NCBI RefSeq assembly: GCF_009823805.1
Contig: NZ_WUEK01000005.1
Location: 1 to 64,000 of the forward strand
Length of the DNA stretch: 64,000 nucleotides
Origin: Nocardioides flavescens
GTDB lineage: Bacteria > Actinomycetota > Actinomycetes > Propionibacteriales > Nocardioidaceae
Direction of reading: 5' to 3'
The position numbers and the translations under genes were made by a program. Positions 25,077 through 34,309 of the stretch are shown one piece after another; the first letter of the stretch is position 1; each line of letters opens with the position of its first letter. A model generated the notes under the pieces. That model searched no databases. It saw only the letters and a list, made by a program, of their open reading frames with translations, and was not told the DNA's origin.

Positions 25077-25132
25077 CCCGGGCGGGTTCCGAGGCGTGGT
25101 CGGGTCCCGTCGGCGCGGCGTTCACTGAGGGC

Positions 25133-26689
25133 GTGACGCACCCGCACCCCCCGTCCGTGACCGTCGGCACCGGCCCCGTCCGACCCGACGACCTGCTCGC
25201 CGTGGCCCGCCGCGGCGCCCGCGTCGAGCTGAGCGAGGAGGCCCTCGTCGCGATCGACCGGGCCCGCTCGGTCGTCGAGGAGCTGGCCGCCGCCCCGACC
25301 CCGGCGTACGGCATCTCGACCGGCTTCGGTGCTCTCGCCACCCGGCACATCCCCGTCGAGATGCGGGCCCAGCTGCAGCGCTCCCTCGTGCGCTCGCACG
25401 CCGCCGGCTCGGGTCCCGAGGTCGAGCGCGAGGTGGTGCGCGCGCTGATGCTGCTGCGGCTGTCGACGCTCGCGACCGGCCACACCGGCGTACGCCGCGA
25501 GACCGCGCAGCTCCTCGCCGCCCTGCTGAGCCACGGGATCACGCCGGTGGTGCACGAGTACGGCTCGCTCGGCTGCTCCGGCGACCTCGCACCGCTGTCG
25601 CACTGCGCGCTCGCACTGATCGGCGAAGGACCGGTGCGCGACGTCGACGGCCAGCTGCGCCCGGCGGCCGAGGCGCTGGCCGCGGCCGGCCTCACCCCCG
25701 TCGAGCTGGGCGCCAAGGAGGGGCTAGCCCTCATCAACGGCACCGACGGCATGCTCGGCATGCTGCTCATGGCGATCGCGGACCTGAGGATGCTGCTGCG
25801 CACCGCCGACGTCGCCGCGGCCATGTCGGTCGAGGCCCAGCTCGGCACGGACCGGGTCTTCGCCGCCGAGCTGCAGGCGCTGCGCCCGCAGGTCGGGCAG
25901 GGGCTCTCCGCGGCCAACCTCGTGCGCATCCTGGCGGGCTCGGAGGTCATGGCGAGCCACCGCGAGGACAAGGTGCACCGGGTCCAGGACGCCTACTCGC
26001 TGCGCTGCTCGCCGCAGGTGCACGGTGCCGCCCGCGACACCGTCGAGCACGCCGCCACCGTCGCCGACCGCGAGCTCGCCTCGGCCGTCGACAACCCGGT
26101 CGTCCTCGACGACGGGCGCGTGATGAGCAACGGCAACTTCCACGGCGCGCCGGTCGCCTACGTGCTCGACTTCCTCGCCATCGTCACCGCCGACGTCGCG
26201 AGCATCAGCGAGCGGCGCACCGACCGGTTCCTCGACCGGGCGCGCAGCCACGACCTGCCGCCGTTCCTCGCCGGTGACCCGGGCGTCGACAGCGGGCTGA
26301 TGATCGCGCAGTACACCCAGGCGGCGATCGTCTCCGAGCTGAAGCGCCTCGCCACCCCGGCCAGCGTCGACTCGATCCCCTCCAGCGCCATGCAGGAGGA
26401 CCACGTCTCGATGGGGTGGAACGCCGCGCGCAAGCTGCGCCGCTCCGTCGACGGCCTCGCCCGCGTCGTCGCCGTCGAGGTGATGACCGCCGCCCGCGCG
26501 CTCGACCTGCGCGCCCCGCTCGCGCCCGCCCCGGCCACGGCCGCCGTCGTCGCGCTGCTGCGCGAGCACGGCGTCGAGGGTCCTGGCACCGACCGCTTCC
26601 TCGCCCCCGAGATCGAGGCCGCCGTCGGCCTGGTCGCCTCGGGCGCCGTCCTGTCCACCGTCGAGAACGTCACCGGAGAGCTCGCATGA
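25133..26689 (+). CDS. hutH: histidine ammonia-lyase
   Basis: A 518-residue enzyme that deaminates L-histidine to urocanate, the first step of histidine degradation. The electrophilic MIO cofactor forms from a tripeptide within [17 protein letters not shown]; here it is Cys148-Ser149-Gly150 where most HALs have Ala-Ser-Gly. Other active-site landmarks are [13 protein letters not shown] (Tyr59), [14 protein letters not shown], and the long helical core with [21 protein letters not shown] and MSNGNFHG. The GTG start is close behind GAGG. Its stop overlaps the hutU start as ATGA. It is divergent from the MFS gene across the hut palindrome. Confidence 0.96.
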   Translation: MTHPHPPSVTVGTGPVRPDDLLAVARRGARVELSEEALVAIDRARSVVEELAAAPTPAYGISTGFGALATRHIPVEMRAQLQRSLVRSHAAGSGPEVEREVVRALMLLRLSTLATGHTGVRRETAQLLAALLSHGITPVVHEYGSLGCSGDLAPLSHCALALIGEGPVRDVDGQLRPAAEALAAAGLTPVELGAKEGLALINGTDGMLGMLLMAIADLRMLLRTADVAAAMSVEAQLGTDRVFAAELQALRPQVGQGLSAANLVRILAGSEVMASHREDKVHRVQDAYSLRCSPQVHGAARDTVEHAATVADRELASAVDNPVVLDDGRVMSNGNFHGAPVAYVLDFLAIVTADVASISERRTDRFLDRARSHDLPPFLAGDPGVDSGLMIAQYTQAAIVSELKRLATPASVDSIPSSAMQEDHVSMGWNAARKLRRSVDGLARVVAVEVMTAARALDLRAPLAPAPATAAVVALLREHGVEGPGTDRFLAPEIEAAVGLVASGAVLSTVENVTGELA

Positions 26690-28356
26690 CCGTCACCGCC
26701 GACCGCAACCCCCGTCTCCCGATCCGCGCCGACCGCGGCACCACCCTGCGCGCCCGCTCCTGGCAGACCGAGGCGCCGCTGCGGATGCTCATGAACAACC
26801 TCGACCCCGACAACGCCGAGCGCCCCGAGGACCTCGTCGTCTACGGCGGCACGGGCAAGGCCGCGCGCAGCTGGGCGGCGTACGACGCGCTCGTGCGCAC
26901 GCTCGAGACGCTCGGCGACGACGAGACGATGCTCGTGCAGTCGGGCAAGCCGGTCGGCGTCATGCGCACCCACGCGTGGGCCCCACGGGTGCTGATCGCC
27001 AACTCCAACCTGGTCGGCGACTGGGCCAACTGGGAGGAGTTCCGCCGCCTGGAGGACCTCGGGCTGACGATGTACGGCCAGATGACCGCCGGGTCGTGGA
27101 TCTACATCGGCACCCAGGGGATCCTGCAGGGCACCTTCGAGACCTTCGCGGCGGTGGCCGACAAGAGGTTCGGAGGCACCCTGGCCGGCACCATCACCCT
27201 GACCGCCGGCCTCGGTGGCATGGGCGGCGCGCAGCCCCTCGCGGTGACGATGAACGACGGTGTCGCCATCTGCGTCGACGTCGACGAGACCCGGATCGCC
27301 CGCCGCATCGAGCACCGCTACCTCGACGTCCGCGCCGACTCGCTCGAGCACGCCCTCGAGCTGGCAGTGGAGGCCCGCGACGCGCGGCGGCCGCTGTCGA
27401 TCGGCGTGCTGGGCAACGCCGCCGAGGTGTTCCCGCGGCTGCTCGAGCTGGAGGCCCCGATCGACGTCGTCACCGACCAGACCTCGGCCCACGACCCGCT
27501 GTCCTACCTCCCGGTCGGCGTCCCCTTCGCCGACTGGAAGGGCGCCGCCGAGCGCGACCCCGACGGCTTCACGAAGGACGCGCAGGCCTCGATGGCCGCG
27601 CACGTGCGCGCGATGGTGGGGTTCCAGGACAAGGGCGCCGAGGTCTTCGACTACGGCAACTCCATCCGCGACGAGGCGCGCAAGGGCGGCTACGACCGGG
27701 CGTTCGCGTTCCCCGGCTTCGTGCCGGCCTACATCCGGCCGCTGTTCTGCTCCGGCAAGGGCCCGTTCCGCTGGGCCGCGCTCTCGGGCGACCCCGCCGA
27801 CATCGCCGCGACCGACCGGGCGATCCTCGAGCTCTTCCCCGACGACGAGCGGCTGCGGAAGTGGATCACCATGGCCGGTGAGCGCGTCTCCTTCCAGGGC
27901 CTGCCCGCCCGGATCTGCTGGCTGGGGTACGGCGAGCGCCACCGCGCCGGGCTGCGGTTCAACGAGATGGTCGCCTCCGGCGAGCTCAAGGCGCCGATCG
28001 TCATCGGCCGCGACCACCTCGACTGCGGGTCCGTCGCCTCGCCGTACCGCGAGACCGAGGCGATGCTCGACGGCTCCGACGCCATCGCCGACTGGGCGCT
28101 GCTCAACGCCCTGGTCAACACCGCGTCGGGCGCCACCTGGGTCTCCATCCACCACGGCGGCGGCGTCGGCATGGGCCGCTCCATCCACGCGGGCCAGGTC
28201 TGCGTCGCCGACGGCACCGACCTCGCCGCGGAGAAGATCGAGCGGGTGCTGACCAACGACCCCGGCATGGGCGTCGTCCGCCACGTCGACGCGGGCTACG
28301 ACCTCGCCGCCGAGGTCGCTGCCGAGCGCGGCGTGCGGGTGCCGATGCAGGAGTGA
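26686..28356 (+). CDS. hutU: urocanate hydratase
   Basis: A 556-residue NAD+-dependent urocanase converting urocanate to 4-imidazolone-5-propionate, the second step of the pathway. Conserved features include [52 protein letters not shown], the NAD-binding [30 protein letters not shown], and the catalytic region [18 protein letters not shown] with [20 protein letters not shown]. Length is standard for the family. The start ATG overlaps the hutH stop, so hutHU is one translationally coupled operon. A palindromic repeat begins two bases after the stop and may end transcription. Confidence 0.97.
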   Translation: MTVTADRNPRLPIRADRGTTLRARSWQTEAPLRMLMNNLDPDNAERPEDLVVYGGTGKAARSWAAYDALVRTLETLGDDETMLVQSGKPVGVMRTHAWAPRVLIANSNLVGDWANWEEFRRLEDLGLTMYGQMTAGSWIYIGTQGILQGTFETFAAVADKRFGGTLAGTITLTAGLGGMGGAQPLAVTMNDGVAICVDVDETRIARRIEHRYLDVRADSLEHALELAVEARDARRPLSIGVLGNAAEVFPRLLELEAPIDVVTDQTSAHDPLSYLPVGVPFADWKGAAERDPDGFTKDAQASMAAHVRAMVGFQDKGAEVFDYGNSIRDEARKGGYDRAFAFPGFVPAYIRPLFCSGKGPFRWAALSGDPADIAATDRAILELFPDDERLRKWITMAGERVSFQGLPARICWLGYGERHRAGLRFNEMVASGELKAPIVIGRDHLDCGSVASPYRETEAMLDGSDAIADWALLNALVNTASGATWVSIHHGGGVGMGRSIHAGQVCVADGTDLAAEKIERVLTNDPGMGVVRHVDAGYDLAAEVAAERGVRVPMQE

Positions 28357-28357
28357 G

Positions 28358-28451
28358 GTGGTTTCGAGACAGGCCTGGCGGCCTTCCTCGACCACCGTGA
28401 CCGGACCTCCCGGTGGTCGAGGAGGTCGTGCAGCGACCGTCTCGAAACCAC
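28358..28451. repeat. interspersed palindromic repeat pair
   Basis: A reverse unit (28358-28395, stem AGGCC-TGGC-GGCCT) and a forward unit (28413-28451, stem GGTCG-TGCAG-CGACC) lie directly after hutU. Stems differ from those in other loci but stay fully paired. Confidence 0.88.
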
Positions 28452-28477
28452 GCCGCAGGTCTGGCAGGGTCGTGCCG

Positions 28478-29053
28478 GTGAGCACGCCCGCCGAGGAGTT
28501 CCGCCAGGTCGCCGGTCGCTTCGCCGAGGTCGTCGACGCCGTGCCCGAGGGGGCGTGGGACGCGCCGGCGCCCGTCGAGGGCTGGGTCGCGCGGGACGTC
28601 GTACGCCACCTCGTCGGGTGGTTCCCGCCGTTCCTGGCCGGGGGCGCGGGCATCGAGCTGCCGGCCGGGCCGTCGGTCGACGACGACCCGGCGCAGGCGT
28701 GGCGGGTGCTCCAGGACGGCGTGCAGGCGCTGCTCGACGACCCGGCGTACGCCGACCGGACGCTCAGCAACCCCCACATCGGCGAGGTGCCGGTGCCGCA
28801 GGCGGTCGCGCAGTTCTTCACCGCCGACGTCTTCATGCACACGTGGGACCTGGCCCGCGCGACCGGTCAGCCGGCCCGGCTGGACCCGGCACGGTGCGCC
28901 GAGATGCTCGCCGGGATGGAGCCGATCGAGGGGCTCCTGCGCGGCAGCGGGCAGTACGGCCCCCGCGTCGCGGTGCCCGACGACGCCGATGCGGAGACCC
29001 GGCTGGTCGGCTTCATCGGTCGCGACCCGGCCTGGACACGATCCGTAGGCTGA
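28478..29053 (+). CDS. MDMPI_N / TIGR03086-like family protein
   Basis: A 191-residue protein of the DinB/maleylpyruvate isomerase-like superfamily, close to the TIGR03086 group. It has the N-terminal PEGAWDAPAPVEGWVARDVVRHLVGW helix pair, with His as a metal-ligand candidate, and FFTADVFMHTWDLARATGQ as the second conserved motif. It is shorter than the paralog at 947-1762 and lacks that protein's C-terminal domain. The GTG at 28478 has AGGG eight bases upstream; GTG 28472 is an alternative. The function is not established. The protease gene follows four bases later and is likely co-transcribed. Confidence 0.8.
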   Translation: MSTPAEEFRQVAGRFAEVVDAVPEGAWDAPAPVEGWVARDVVRHLVGWFPPFLAGGAGIELPAGPSVDDDPAQAWRVLQDGVQALLDDPAYADRTLSNPHIGEVPVPQAVAQFFTADVFMHTWDLARATGQPARLDPARCAEMLAGMEPIEGLLRGSGQYGPRVAVPDDADAETRLVGFIGRDPAWTRSVG

Positions 29054-29057
29054 CCGC

Positions 29058-30080
29058 GTGACGAGCCAGCCTGCGCGGTCCCGCACGAGCCTCACCGGCA
29101 TCAGCTCGCGAGCCTGGGAGCACCCGGCCGACCGGGGCGCGCTGGTCGCGCTGCGCAAGCTCAAGGGGTTCGACTCGGTGCTCAAGGCCGTCTCGGGGCT
29201 GGTCAGCGAGCGCCGGGTGCGGCTGGAGTACCTCGGCTCCGGCGTCCGCGTCGACGACCGCCAGTTCGCGGGCATCCACCGGCTCGTCGCCGAGGTCGGG
29301 CGGGTGCTCGACGTGGCCGAGCTGCCCGAGGTCTTCGTGGTCAACCAGCCGTTCACCGGGGCGATGACCATCGGCATGGACAAGCCGATCGTCGTGCTCC
29401 ACTCGGCGCTGCTCGACCTGTTCACCGAGGAGGAGCTGCGCTTCGTCGTGGCCCACGAGATCGGGCACGCCCTGAGCGGGCACGCGGTCTACCGCACCCT
29501 GCTGATGCGGCTGCTCGAGCTGTCCGGGGTCTGGGGCGCGGTGCCGGGCGGGGCCCTCGGCGTCCGCGTCATCATCGCCGCGCTCTACGAGTGGCAGCGC
29601 AAGTCCGAGCTGTCCGCCGACCGCGCCGGGCTGCTCGCGACCCAGGACCCGGCCGTCGCCTTCCGCGTGCACATGAAGCTCGCCAGCGGCTCCGGCGACC
29701 TCTCCGAGCTCGACCAGACGTCGTTCTTCGCACAGGGCCAGGAGTACCTCGACACCAGCGACGTCCGCGACTCCGTGCTCAAGCTGATGCTGGTCGAGCG
29801 CACCACCCACCCCTACGCCGCCGTACGCGCGGCGGAGCTGCGGCGCTGGGTCGACTCGGGCGACTACACCCGGGTGCTGGGCGGCGACTACCCGCGCCGC
29901 GAGGACGACGCGTCGGCCAGCATGACCGACGCCGCCCGCGCGGCCGCGGCGAGCTACGCCGACACCTTCCGCCAGACCCAGGACGCGCTCGGCAACCTCG
30001 TCCACGAGGTCGCGGGGTTCCTCGGCAGCGCCAAGATCTGGTTCGACGAGCAGCTGCGGCGCACGCGCGGCAGCGACTGA
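29058..30080 (+). CDS. M48-family zinc metalloprotease
   Basis: A 340-residue protein with the M48 zinc motif HEIGH at 133-137, inside RFVVAHEIGHALSGHAVY, and a downstream Glu ligand candidate in RKSELSADRAGLL. A moderately hydrophobic stretch (LSGVWGAVPGGALGVRVIIAALYEW) lies between them. Unlike HtpX it lacks clear N-terminal membrane helices, so it may be cytoplasmic or only peripherally attached. Related proteins in actinobacteria are of unknown substrate. The C-terminal 100 residues are helical with charged residues. A GC-rich hairpin follows the gene. Confidence 0.88.
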   Translation: MTSQPARSRTSLTGISSRAWEHPADRGALVALRKLKGFDSVLKAVSGLVSERRVRLEYLGSGVRVDDRQFAGIHRLVAEVGRVLDVAELPEVFVVNQPFTGAMTIGMDKPIVVLHSALLDLFTEEELRFVVAHEIGHALSGHAVYRTLLMRLLELSGVWGAVPGGALGVRVIIAALYEWQRKSELSADRAGLLATQDPAVAFRVHMKLASGSGDLSELDQTSFFAQGQEYLDTSDVRDSVLKLMLVERTTHPYAAVRAAELRRWVDSGDYTRVLGGDYPRREDDASASMTDAARAAAASYADTFRQTQDALGNLVHEVAGFLGSAKIWFDEQLRRTRGSD

Positions 30081-30107
30081 GCGGCTGACGGGTCCCGCAG
30101 ACGACAC

Positions 30108-30137
30108 CGCTCCCCGGGGCCGAGGCCCAGGGGAGCG
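30108..30137. terminator. hairpin between convergent protease genes
   Basis: CGCTCCCC pairs with GGGGAGCG over eight base pairs around a GC-rich loop. It lies between the convergent M48 and matrixin-like genes, fitting a bidirectional terminator; no T-run follows on either strand. Confidence 0.5.
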
Positions 30138-30155
30138 ATGAGGGAGCGGGGTGGG

Positions 30156-31355
30156 TCAGTCGCGAGCCAGCGGGACGTCGACGACGGCCTCGCGGCGTCC
30201 GCCCTTGCGGATCGGGCGGGTGCAGCCCTCGCCGAGCCCGAGGGTCTGGAGACCGGCGAGGTCACCGAGGGCGTAGAGACCGCGGTAGTGACCGTCGGGG
30301 TAGCGCAGGTAGGTCACCCCGTTCATGATCTCCTCGGGGTTGGACGGCACGTGGTCGAGGCCCATGGCGTGCCCGATCTCGTGGATGAGGATCTCGCCCT
30401 GGGTGGGCTGGCGGGTCGAGTCGAAGCTCTGGGCGAAGCCGTACTGGTTGTTGGGGTCGAAGTACTCCGCCGCGATCGTGACGGCCGCGGTGCGGGTCTG
30501 GATGACCCGCTTGCCCTTGGCGTTGCGGGCGTAGACGGCCTTGACCGGACCGCCGAAGCCGGCCTTGTTCTGGGCCTGGAACTCCGGCACCTGGGCCAGC
30601 GAACCCCAGGCGATGACCAGGTCGACGCCCTTCGGGTTGGGCACGGGCTTCTGGTAGTTCGAGTGCGGGACGTTGCTCGTCGGGCCGACGTAGCGGACCT
30701 TGATGCCGGTCGCCCACGAGACCTGGGCCATGGCCTGCTGGGCCAGCGCCAGGCCGGTGTCGCCGACGAGGGAGTAGTTGACCGCGTAGGTCAGCGTCTT
30801 GCACGGGTTGAACGCGAACGCCTTGCGCCGCTCGGTGTGCATCCCGGAGATGTAGGAGTAGGCCGCCGGGTTGCCGCGCGGGGTGTAGTACGGCACGACG
30901 GTGGCGGTGGTGCTCTTGCTCAGCCGCTTGCCGCCACCCTTCGTGGTGATGCGCACCTTGTGCGCGCCGTACCAGTCGAGCGCGCCGGAGATGGCGAAGT
31001 TGCCCTTGCGGTCGGCGCGGGTCTTGCCGAAGCTCGTCCAGCCGCCCTTGATCTTGACCTGCAGGGCGAGCTTGCGCTTCTTGCCCGAGACCTTGCCGTG
31101 GGCGACGACGCCGGCGCCGCCGGGGTTGAAGGTGGTGGAGTCCCACACGACCTTCAGCTTCTTCTTCTTGCGGCGGGCCTGCTCGCCGGCGGCGGGACCG
31201 GCGACGGCCGCGGCCGAGACGCTGCTGCCGGTCGTGCCGCTGCGCTCGGCGGAGGCGACCGGGGTGGTGCCGGCCAGCAGGCCGGCGGCGAGGGCGAGGG
31301 TGGCGCCGGAGGCGGCCAGGACGCGCGTGCGGCGCGGCGGGAGGGGGTTCGTCAC
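30156..31355 (-). CDS. secreted matrixin-like metzincin protease
   Basis: A 399-residue exported protein. The N-terminal signal peptide has a basic start (PPRRTRVL), a hydrophobic core (AASGATLALAAGLLAGTTPV) and a probable cleavage at ASA-E. A basic linker (ARRKKKKLK) and a beta-sandwich-like region of about 100 residues follow. The catalytic domain carries the metzincin motif HEIGHAMGLDH (His325, His329, His335) and a Met-turn at EEIMNGV. It should act outside the cell on peptides or proteins. The zinc site is complete. No LPXTG or other anchor is seen. The GTG start at 31355 fits the signal peptide. Confidence 0.88.
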   Translation of the reverse strand: MTNPLPPRRTRVLAASGATLALAAGLLAGTTPVASAERSGTTGSSVSAAAVAGPAAGEQARRKKKKLKVVWDSTTFNPGGAGVVAHGKVSGKKRKLALQVKIKGGWTSFGKTRADRKGNFAISGALDWYGAHKVRITTKGGGKRLSKSTTATVVPYYTPRGNPAAYSYISGMHTERRKAFAFNPCKTLTYAVNYSLVGDTGLALAQQAMAQVSWATGIKVRYVGPTSNVPHSNYQKPVPNPKGVDLVIAWGSLAQVPEFQAQNKAGFGGPVKAVYARNAKGKRVIQTRTAAVTIAAEYFDPNNQYGFAQSFDSTRQPTQGEILIHEIGHAMGLDHVPSNPEEIMNGVTYLRYPDGHYRGLYALGDLAGLQTLGLGEGCTRPIRKGGRREAVVDVPLARD

Positions 31356-31443
31356 CGCGGTGCCTTACCCGAACGCCGCCGTGCGGAAACCCCTGACGCC
31401 CGGTCTTCCTGGAGCCGTTCTAGTCGGCCAGCTCGTCGGCCAA

Positions 31444-32328
31444 CTAGTCGGCCAGCGCCTCGATCGCCTCGGCGATGGCGAGGGTCCGACGCGCGGAGTC
31501 GACGTGGAGCTGCTCGACCATCCGGCCGTGGTAGGTGACGACCCCGGAGCCGCGCCCCTCCTCGAACGCCGCGATGAGGCCGCGGGCGTCCTCGACCGCC
31601 TCCGGGCTCGGGGCGAACGCCGCGTTGGCGCCCTCGACCTGGCCGGGGTGGATCAGCGTCTTGCCGTCGAAGCCCATCTCGCGGCCCTGGCGGCACTCGG
31701 CGAGGAAGCCGTCGGCGTCCTTCACGTCGTTGTAGACGCCGTCGAGGACGGCGATGCCGGCGGCGCGGCCGGCGAGCAGGATCTGGTGCAGGCTCGGCAG
31801 GATCGGCGCGCGACCGGGGACGTGCTCGGCGTACAGCTCCTTGACGAGGTCGTTGGTGCCGATCACGAACGCACCGAGGCGCGGCGAGGCCTGGGCGATC
31901 GAGAGCACGTCGAGCACCGCGACCGGGGTCTCGACCATCGCCCACAGCCGGGTGTGGTCGGGGGCGCCGGCCCGCTCGAGACCGTCGACCAGCTGGCGCA
32001 CCTCGTCGGCACTGCCGACCTTGGGCACGACGACCGCGGCCGGACCGGCTTGGGCGGCGGCGGCGAGATCGGCGTCGTGCCACTCGGTGCCGATGCCGTT
32101 GACCCGGATGGTGACGGTGCGGCGTCCGTACTCACCGCTCGCGGCGGCGGCGCAGGCGGCCTCGCGGGCCGCGGGCTTGGCGTCGGGGGCGACGGCGTCC
32201 TCGAGGTCGAGGATCAGGGCGTCGCAGGGGATCGACTTCGCCTTCTCCAGCGCCCGCTCGTTGGAGCTCGGCATGTAGAGGACGCTGCGCAGCGGGGTGA
32301 AGCTCTGGGCGGAGGCCTGCTCGCTCAT
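31444..32328 (-). CDS. HpcH/HpaI-type CoA ester lyase, CitE-like
   Basis: A 294-residue TIM-barrel protein of the citrate lyase beta/malyl-CoA lyase superfamily. Motifs include RSVLYMPSSNERALEKA (CoA-binding Arg region), DALILDLEDAVAPDAKPAAR (the metal-binding Glu/Asp), RVNGIGTEWHDADL, and GFDGKTLIHPGQVEGANAAF. It is two bases downstream of a second, longer paralog on the same strand, so the two form an operon. In the ethylmalonyl-CoA pathway such pairs are known as malyl-CoA lyase and malyl-CoA thioesterase; whether that applies here is inference. After the TAG, the frame continues LADELAD and reaches a second stop, apparently a short duplication of the C-terminal end. Confidence 0.88.
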   Translation of the reverse strand: MSEQASAQSFTPLRSVLYMPSSNERALEKAKSIPCDALILDLEDAVAPDAKPAAREAACAAAASGEYGRRTVTIRVNGIGTEWHDADLAAAAQAGPAAVVVPKVGSADEVRQLVDGLERAGAPDHTRLWAMVETPVAVLDVLSIAQASPRLGAFVIGTNDLVKELYAEHVPGRAPILPSLHQILLAGRAAGIAVLDGVYNDVKDADGFLAECRQGREMGFDGKTLIHPGQVEGANAAFAPSPEAVEDARGLIAAFEEGRGSGVVTYHGRMVEQLHVDSARRTLAIAEAIEALAD

Positions 32329-32330
32329 GC

Positions 32331-33413
32331 TCAGGCCACCTCGATCGCGTCGTAGGCCGCCTTGAGCTCGGGGTCGATCGCGGCGAGCTGCTCGGCGAGC
32401 TCCACCATCACCAGGCACTGCTTGAGCGAGGCGTCGTCCTCCATCTTGCCGTCCAGCATCACCGCGCCGGTGCCGTCGCCCATAGCCGCGACGACCCGCC
32501 GCGCGTGGGCGACGTCCTCGGTGCTCGGGGAGAAGACCCGGTTGGCGATCGCGATCTGCTTGGGGTGCAGCGACCAGGTGCCGACGCAGCCGAGGAGGAA
32601 GGCGTTGCGGAACTGGTCCTCGCAGGCCACCACGTCGCTGATGTCGCCGAAGGGTCCGTAGTAGGGGTAGATGCCGTGCATCGCACACGCGTCGACCATC
32701 CGGGCGATGGTGTAGTGCCACAGGTCCTGCTGGTACGTCGAGCGGCTGGCCTCGAGGTTGGCGACCCCGTCGACGCGCGGCGGGTCCTCGCGCACGAGGT
32801 AGCCGGGGTGGCCGCCGCCGACGCGGGTGGTCTTCATGCGCCGGTCGGCGGCGAGGTCGGCGGGGCCGAGGCTGAGCCCCTGCATGCGGGGGCTCGCGCC
32901 GCAGATCTCCTCGACGTTGGCCACGCCGCGAGCGGTCTCGAGGATCGCGTGCACGAGGATCGGGCGGTCGAGCCCGGCCTTGGCCTCGAGTTGGGCGAGC
33001 AGCCGGTCGATGTAGTGGATGTCCTCGGCGCCCTGGACCTTCGGCACCATGACCACGTCGAGCTTGTCACCGATCGCGGGCACGAGCGTGGTGAGGTCGT
33101 CGAGCACCCACGGGCTGTCGAGGGCGTTGATGCGGGTCCACAGCTGAGTGGGGCCGAAGTCGGTGGCCTGCGCGATCTCGACGAGCCCCTCGCGGGCCGC
33201 GACCTTGTTGTCGGCCTTGACGGCGTCCTCGAGGTTGCCGAGCAGCACGTCGACCGTGCCGACCATGTCGGGCACCTTGGCGGCCATCTTGGCGTTGCTC
33301 GGGTCGAAGAAGTGGATCGCCCGGCTGGGGCGGGCCGGCACCTCGCGCACCGGCTCGGGGGCCCCCACCGCAAGGGGCCGGAAGAAGTCCTTGGCGGGTC
33401 GCGAGCCAGTCAT
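32331..33413 (-). CDS. HpcH/HpaI aldolase/citrate lyase family protein, malyl-CoA lyase-like
   Basis: A 360-residue member of the same superfamily as its downstream neighbour but of the longer type. Motifs are [76 protein letters not shown], and [17 protein letters not shown]. These fit L-malyl-CoA/beta-methylmalyl-CoA lyases that cleave (S)-malyl-CoA to acetyl-CoA and glyoxylate. The ATG at 33413 was preferred over a longer in-frame start, which adds a segment with no family match. The TGA is two bases from the next start, so translation is coupled. No crotonyl-CoA carboxylase or mutase gene is nearby to fix the pathway. Confidence 0.87.
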   Translation of the reverse strand: MTGSRPAKDFFRPLAVGAPEPVREVPARPSRAIHFFDPSNAKMAAKVPDMVGTVDVLLGNLEDAVKADNKVAAREGLVEIAQATDFGPTQLWTRINALDSPWVLDDLTTLVPAIGDKLDVVMVPKVQGAEDIHYIDRLLAQLEAKAGLDRPILVHAILETARGVANVEEICGASPRMQGLSLGPADLAADRRMKTTRVGGGHPGYLVREDPPRVDGVANLEASRSTYQQDLWHYTIARMVDACAMHGIYPYYGPFGDISDVVACEDQFRNAFLLGCVGTWSLHPKQIAIANRVFSPSTEDVAHARRVVAAMGDGTGAVMLDGKMEDDASLKQCLVMVELAEQLAAIDPELKAAYDAIEVA

Positions 33414-33521
33414 ACCCGAAGGTAACCAGACCCTGTGGCCGCCGCGGTATGACCGATCTGACACGGTCGCCGCCCGGTTCGCGCGGACCTGGCCGGGCCG
33501 GCGTGCGCCCCGGTCCGGGCG

Positions 33522-33604
33522 GTAGTCACCGACGTCCGGTCAGTAGTCACCGACGTTCGAGGGGGGTGAGAGGTCTCTCAGGCCCCCGGAACGTCGGTGA
33601 GTAC
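33522..33604. repeat. GTAGTCACCGACGTT palindromic element, copy 1
   Basis: A half-copy (GTAGTCACCGACGTCCG, from 33522) precedes a full hairpin. In the hairpin GTAGTCACCGACGTTC (from 33543) pairs with GAACGTCGGTGAGTAC (ending 33604), and TGAGAG-GT-CTCTCA forms an inner stem. The same element in opposite orientation, half-copy on the other side, lies at 56491-56572. It is in the gap between the malyl-CoA lyase-like and TetR genes, where I see no protein gene. Confidence 0.85.
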
Positions 33605-33633
33605 CGCGCGGTATCGGCCCGGGGAGGGGGACC

Positions 33634-34212
33634 TCAGCGGAGGAGGGCGCTCGCCTCGACCAGCTCGGCGAGGGCGTCGGCGGCGTGGGGGGCCAGGGTG
33701 TCGTCGTCGCTGCGCTCGCCCTCGGACCACCGGGCGTAGCCGCGCTTGAAGGCGAGCACCCCCATCTCGGCGGCGAGGTGGGCGGCGGTCTCGGGCACGC
33801 CGCGCCCGACGAGGGCCTCGGTCATCGCGGCGGCCATCCCGACGCTCTTGAGCGCGTCGCGCTCCTGGAGCTCTGCGCTGGCCGCGACGGCGGCCTGGAG
33901 GCGTGGGCCGAGCTCGCGGTTGTGCGGGCCCATCGCGCCGGACGCGCGCGCGAGCCCGGCGCCGACCGCCTCGAGCGGGGTCGCGTCGGACGGGGCCTCG
34001 GTGATGCCCTCGGCGAGCAACCGGCTGAGCGACTCCTGGCCGGCGACGAGCACCTCGCGCTTGTCGGAGAAGTGGCGGAAGAACGTGCTCCGGGTGACCC
34101 CGGCCCGCTCGGCGATCTGCGCGACCGTCGTGTCGTCGTACCCCTGCTCGGTGAAGAGGTCGACCGCGGCGAGGACGAGGCGCTCCCGGGCGCCGGGTTC
34201 CCAACGTGGCAC
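33634..34212 (-). CDS. TetR-family transcriptional repressor
   Basis: A 192-residue TetR protein. The N-terminal helix-turn-helix region is ERLVLAAVDLFTEQGYDDTTVAQIAERAGVTRSTFFRHFSDKREVL, highly typical. The remaining 140 residues are the variable ligand-binding, dimerising domain. It is transcribed divergently from the SDR gene 97 bases away. Two inverted repeats GCGACA-N2-TGTCGC lie in that gap, so it most likely represses both its own gene and the SDR gene. The inducer is unknown. Confidence 0.9.
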   Translation of the reverse strand: MPRWEPGARERLVLAAVDLFTEQGYDDTTVAQIAERAGVTRSTFFRHFSDKREVLVAGQESLSRLLAEGITEAPSDATPLEAVGAGLARASGAMGPHNRELGPRLQAAVAASAELQERDALKSVGMAAAMTEALVGRGVPETAAHLAAEMGVLAFKRGYARWSEGERSDDDTLAPHAADALAELVEASALLR

Positions 34213-34242
34213 GAGTGGAGCCTAGCCCGGAGGGCAGATGAC

Positions 34243-34288
34243 GCGACATGTGTCGCATCGGGTGCTAGCGTGACGGGACAACTGTCGC
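34243..34288. promoter_or_regulatory. paired TetR operators between the TetR and SDR genes
   Basis: GCGACA-TG-TGTCGC at 34243-34256 is a perfect inverted repeat. GGGACA-AC-TGTCGC at 34275-34288 is the same site with one mismatch. They flank a -10-like TAGCGT (34265-34270) directed to the SDR gene. The arrangement fits repression by the adjacent TetR protein. Confidence 0.7.
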
Positions 34289-34309
34289 ATCAACCCCCAG
34301 GAGCATCCC

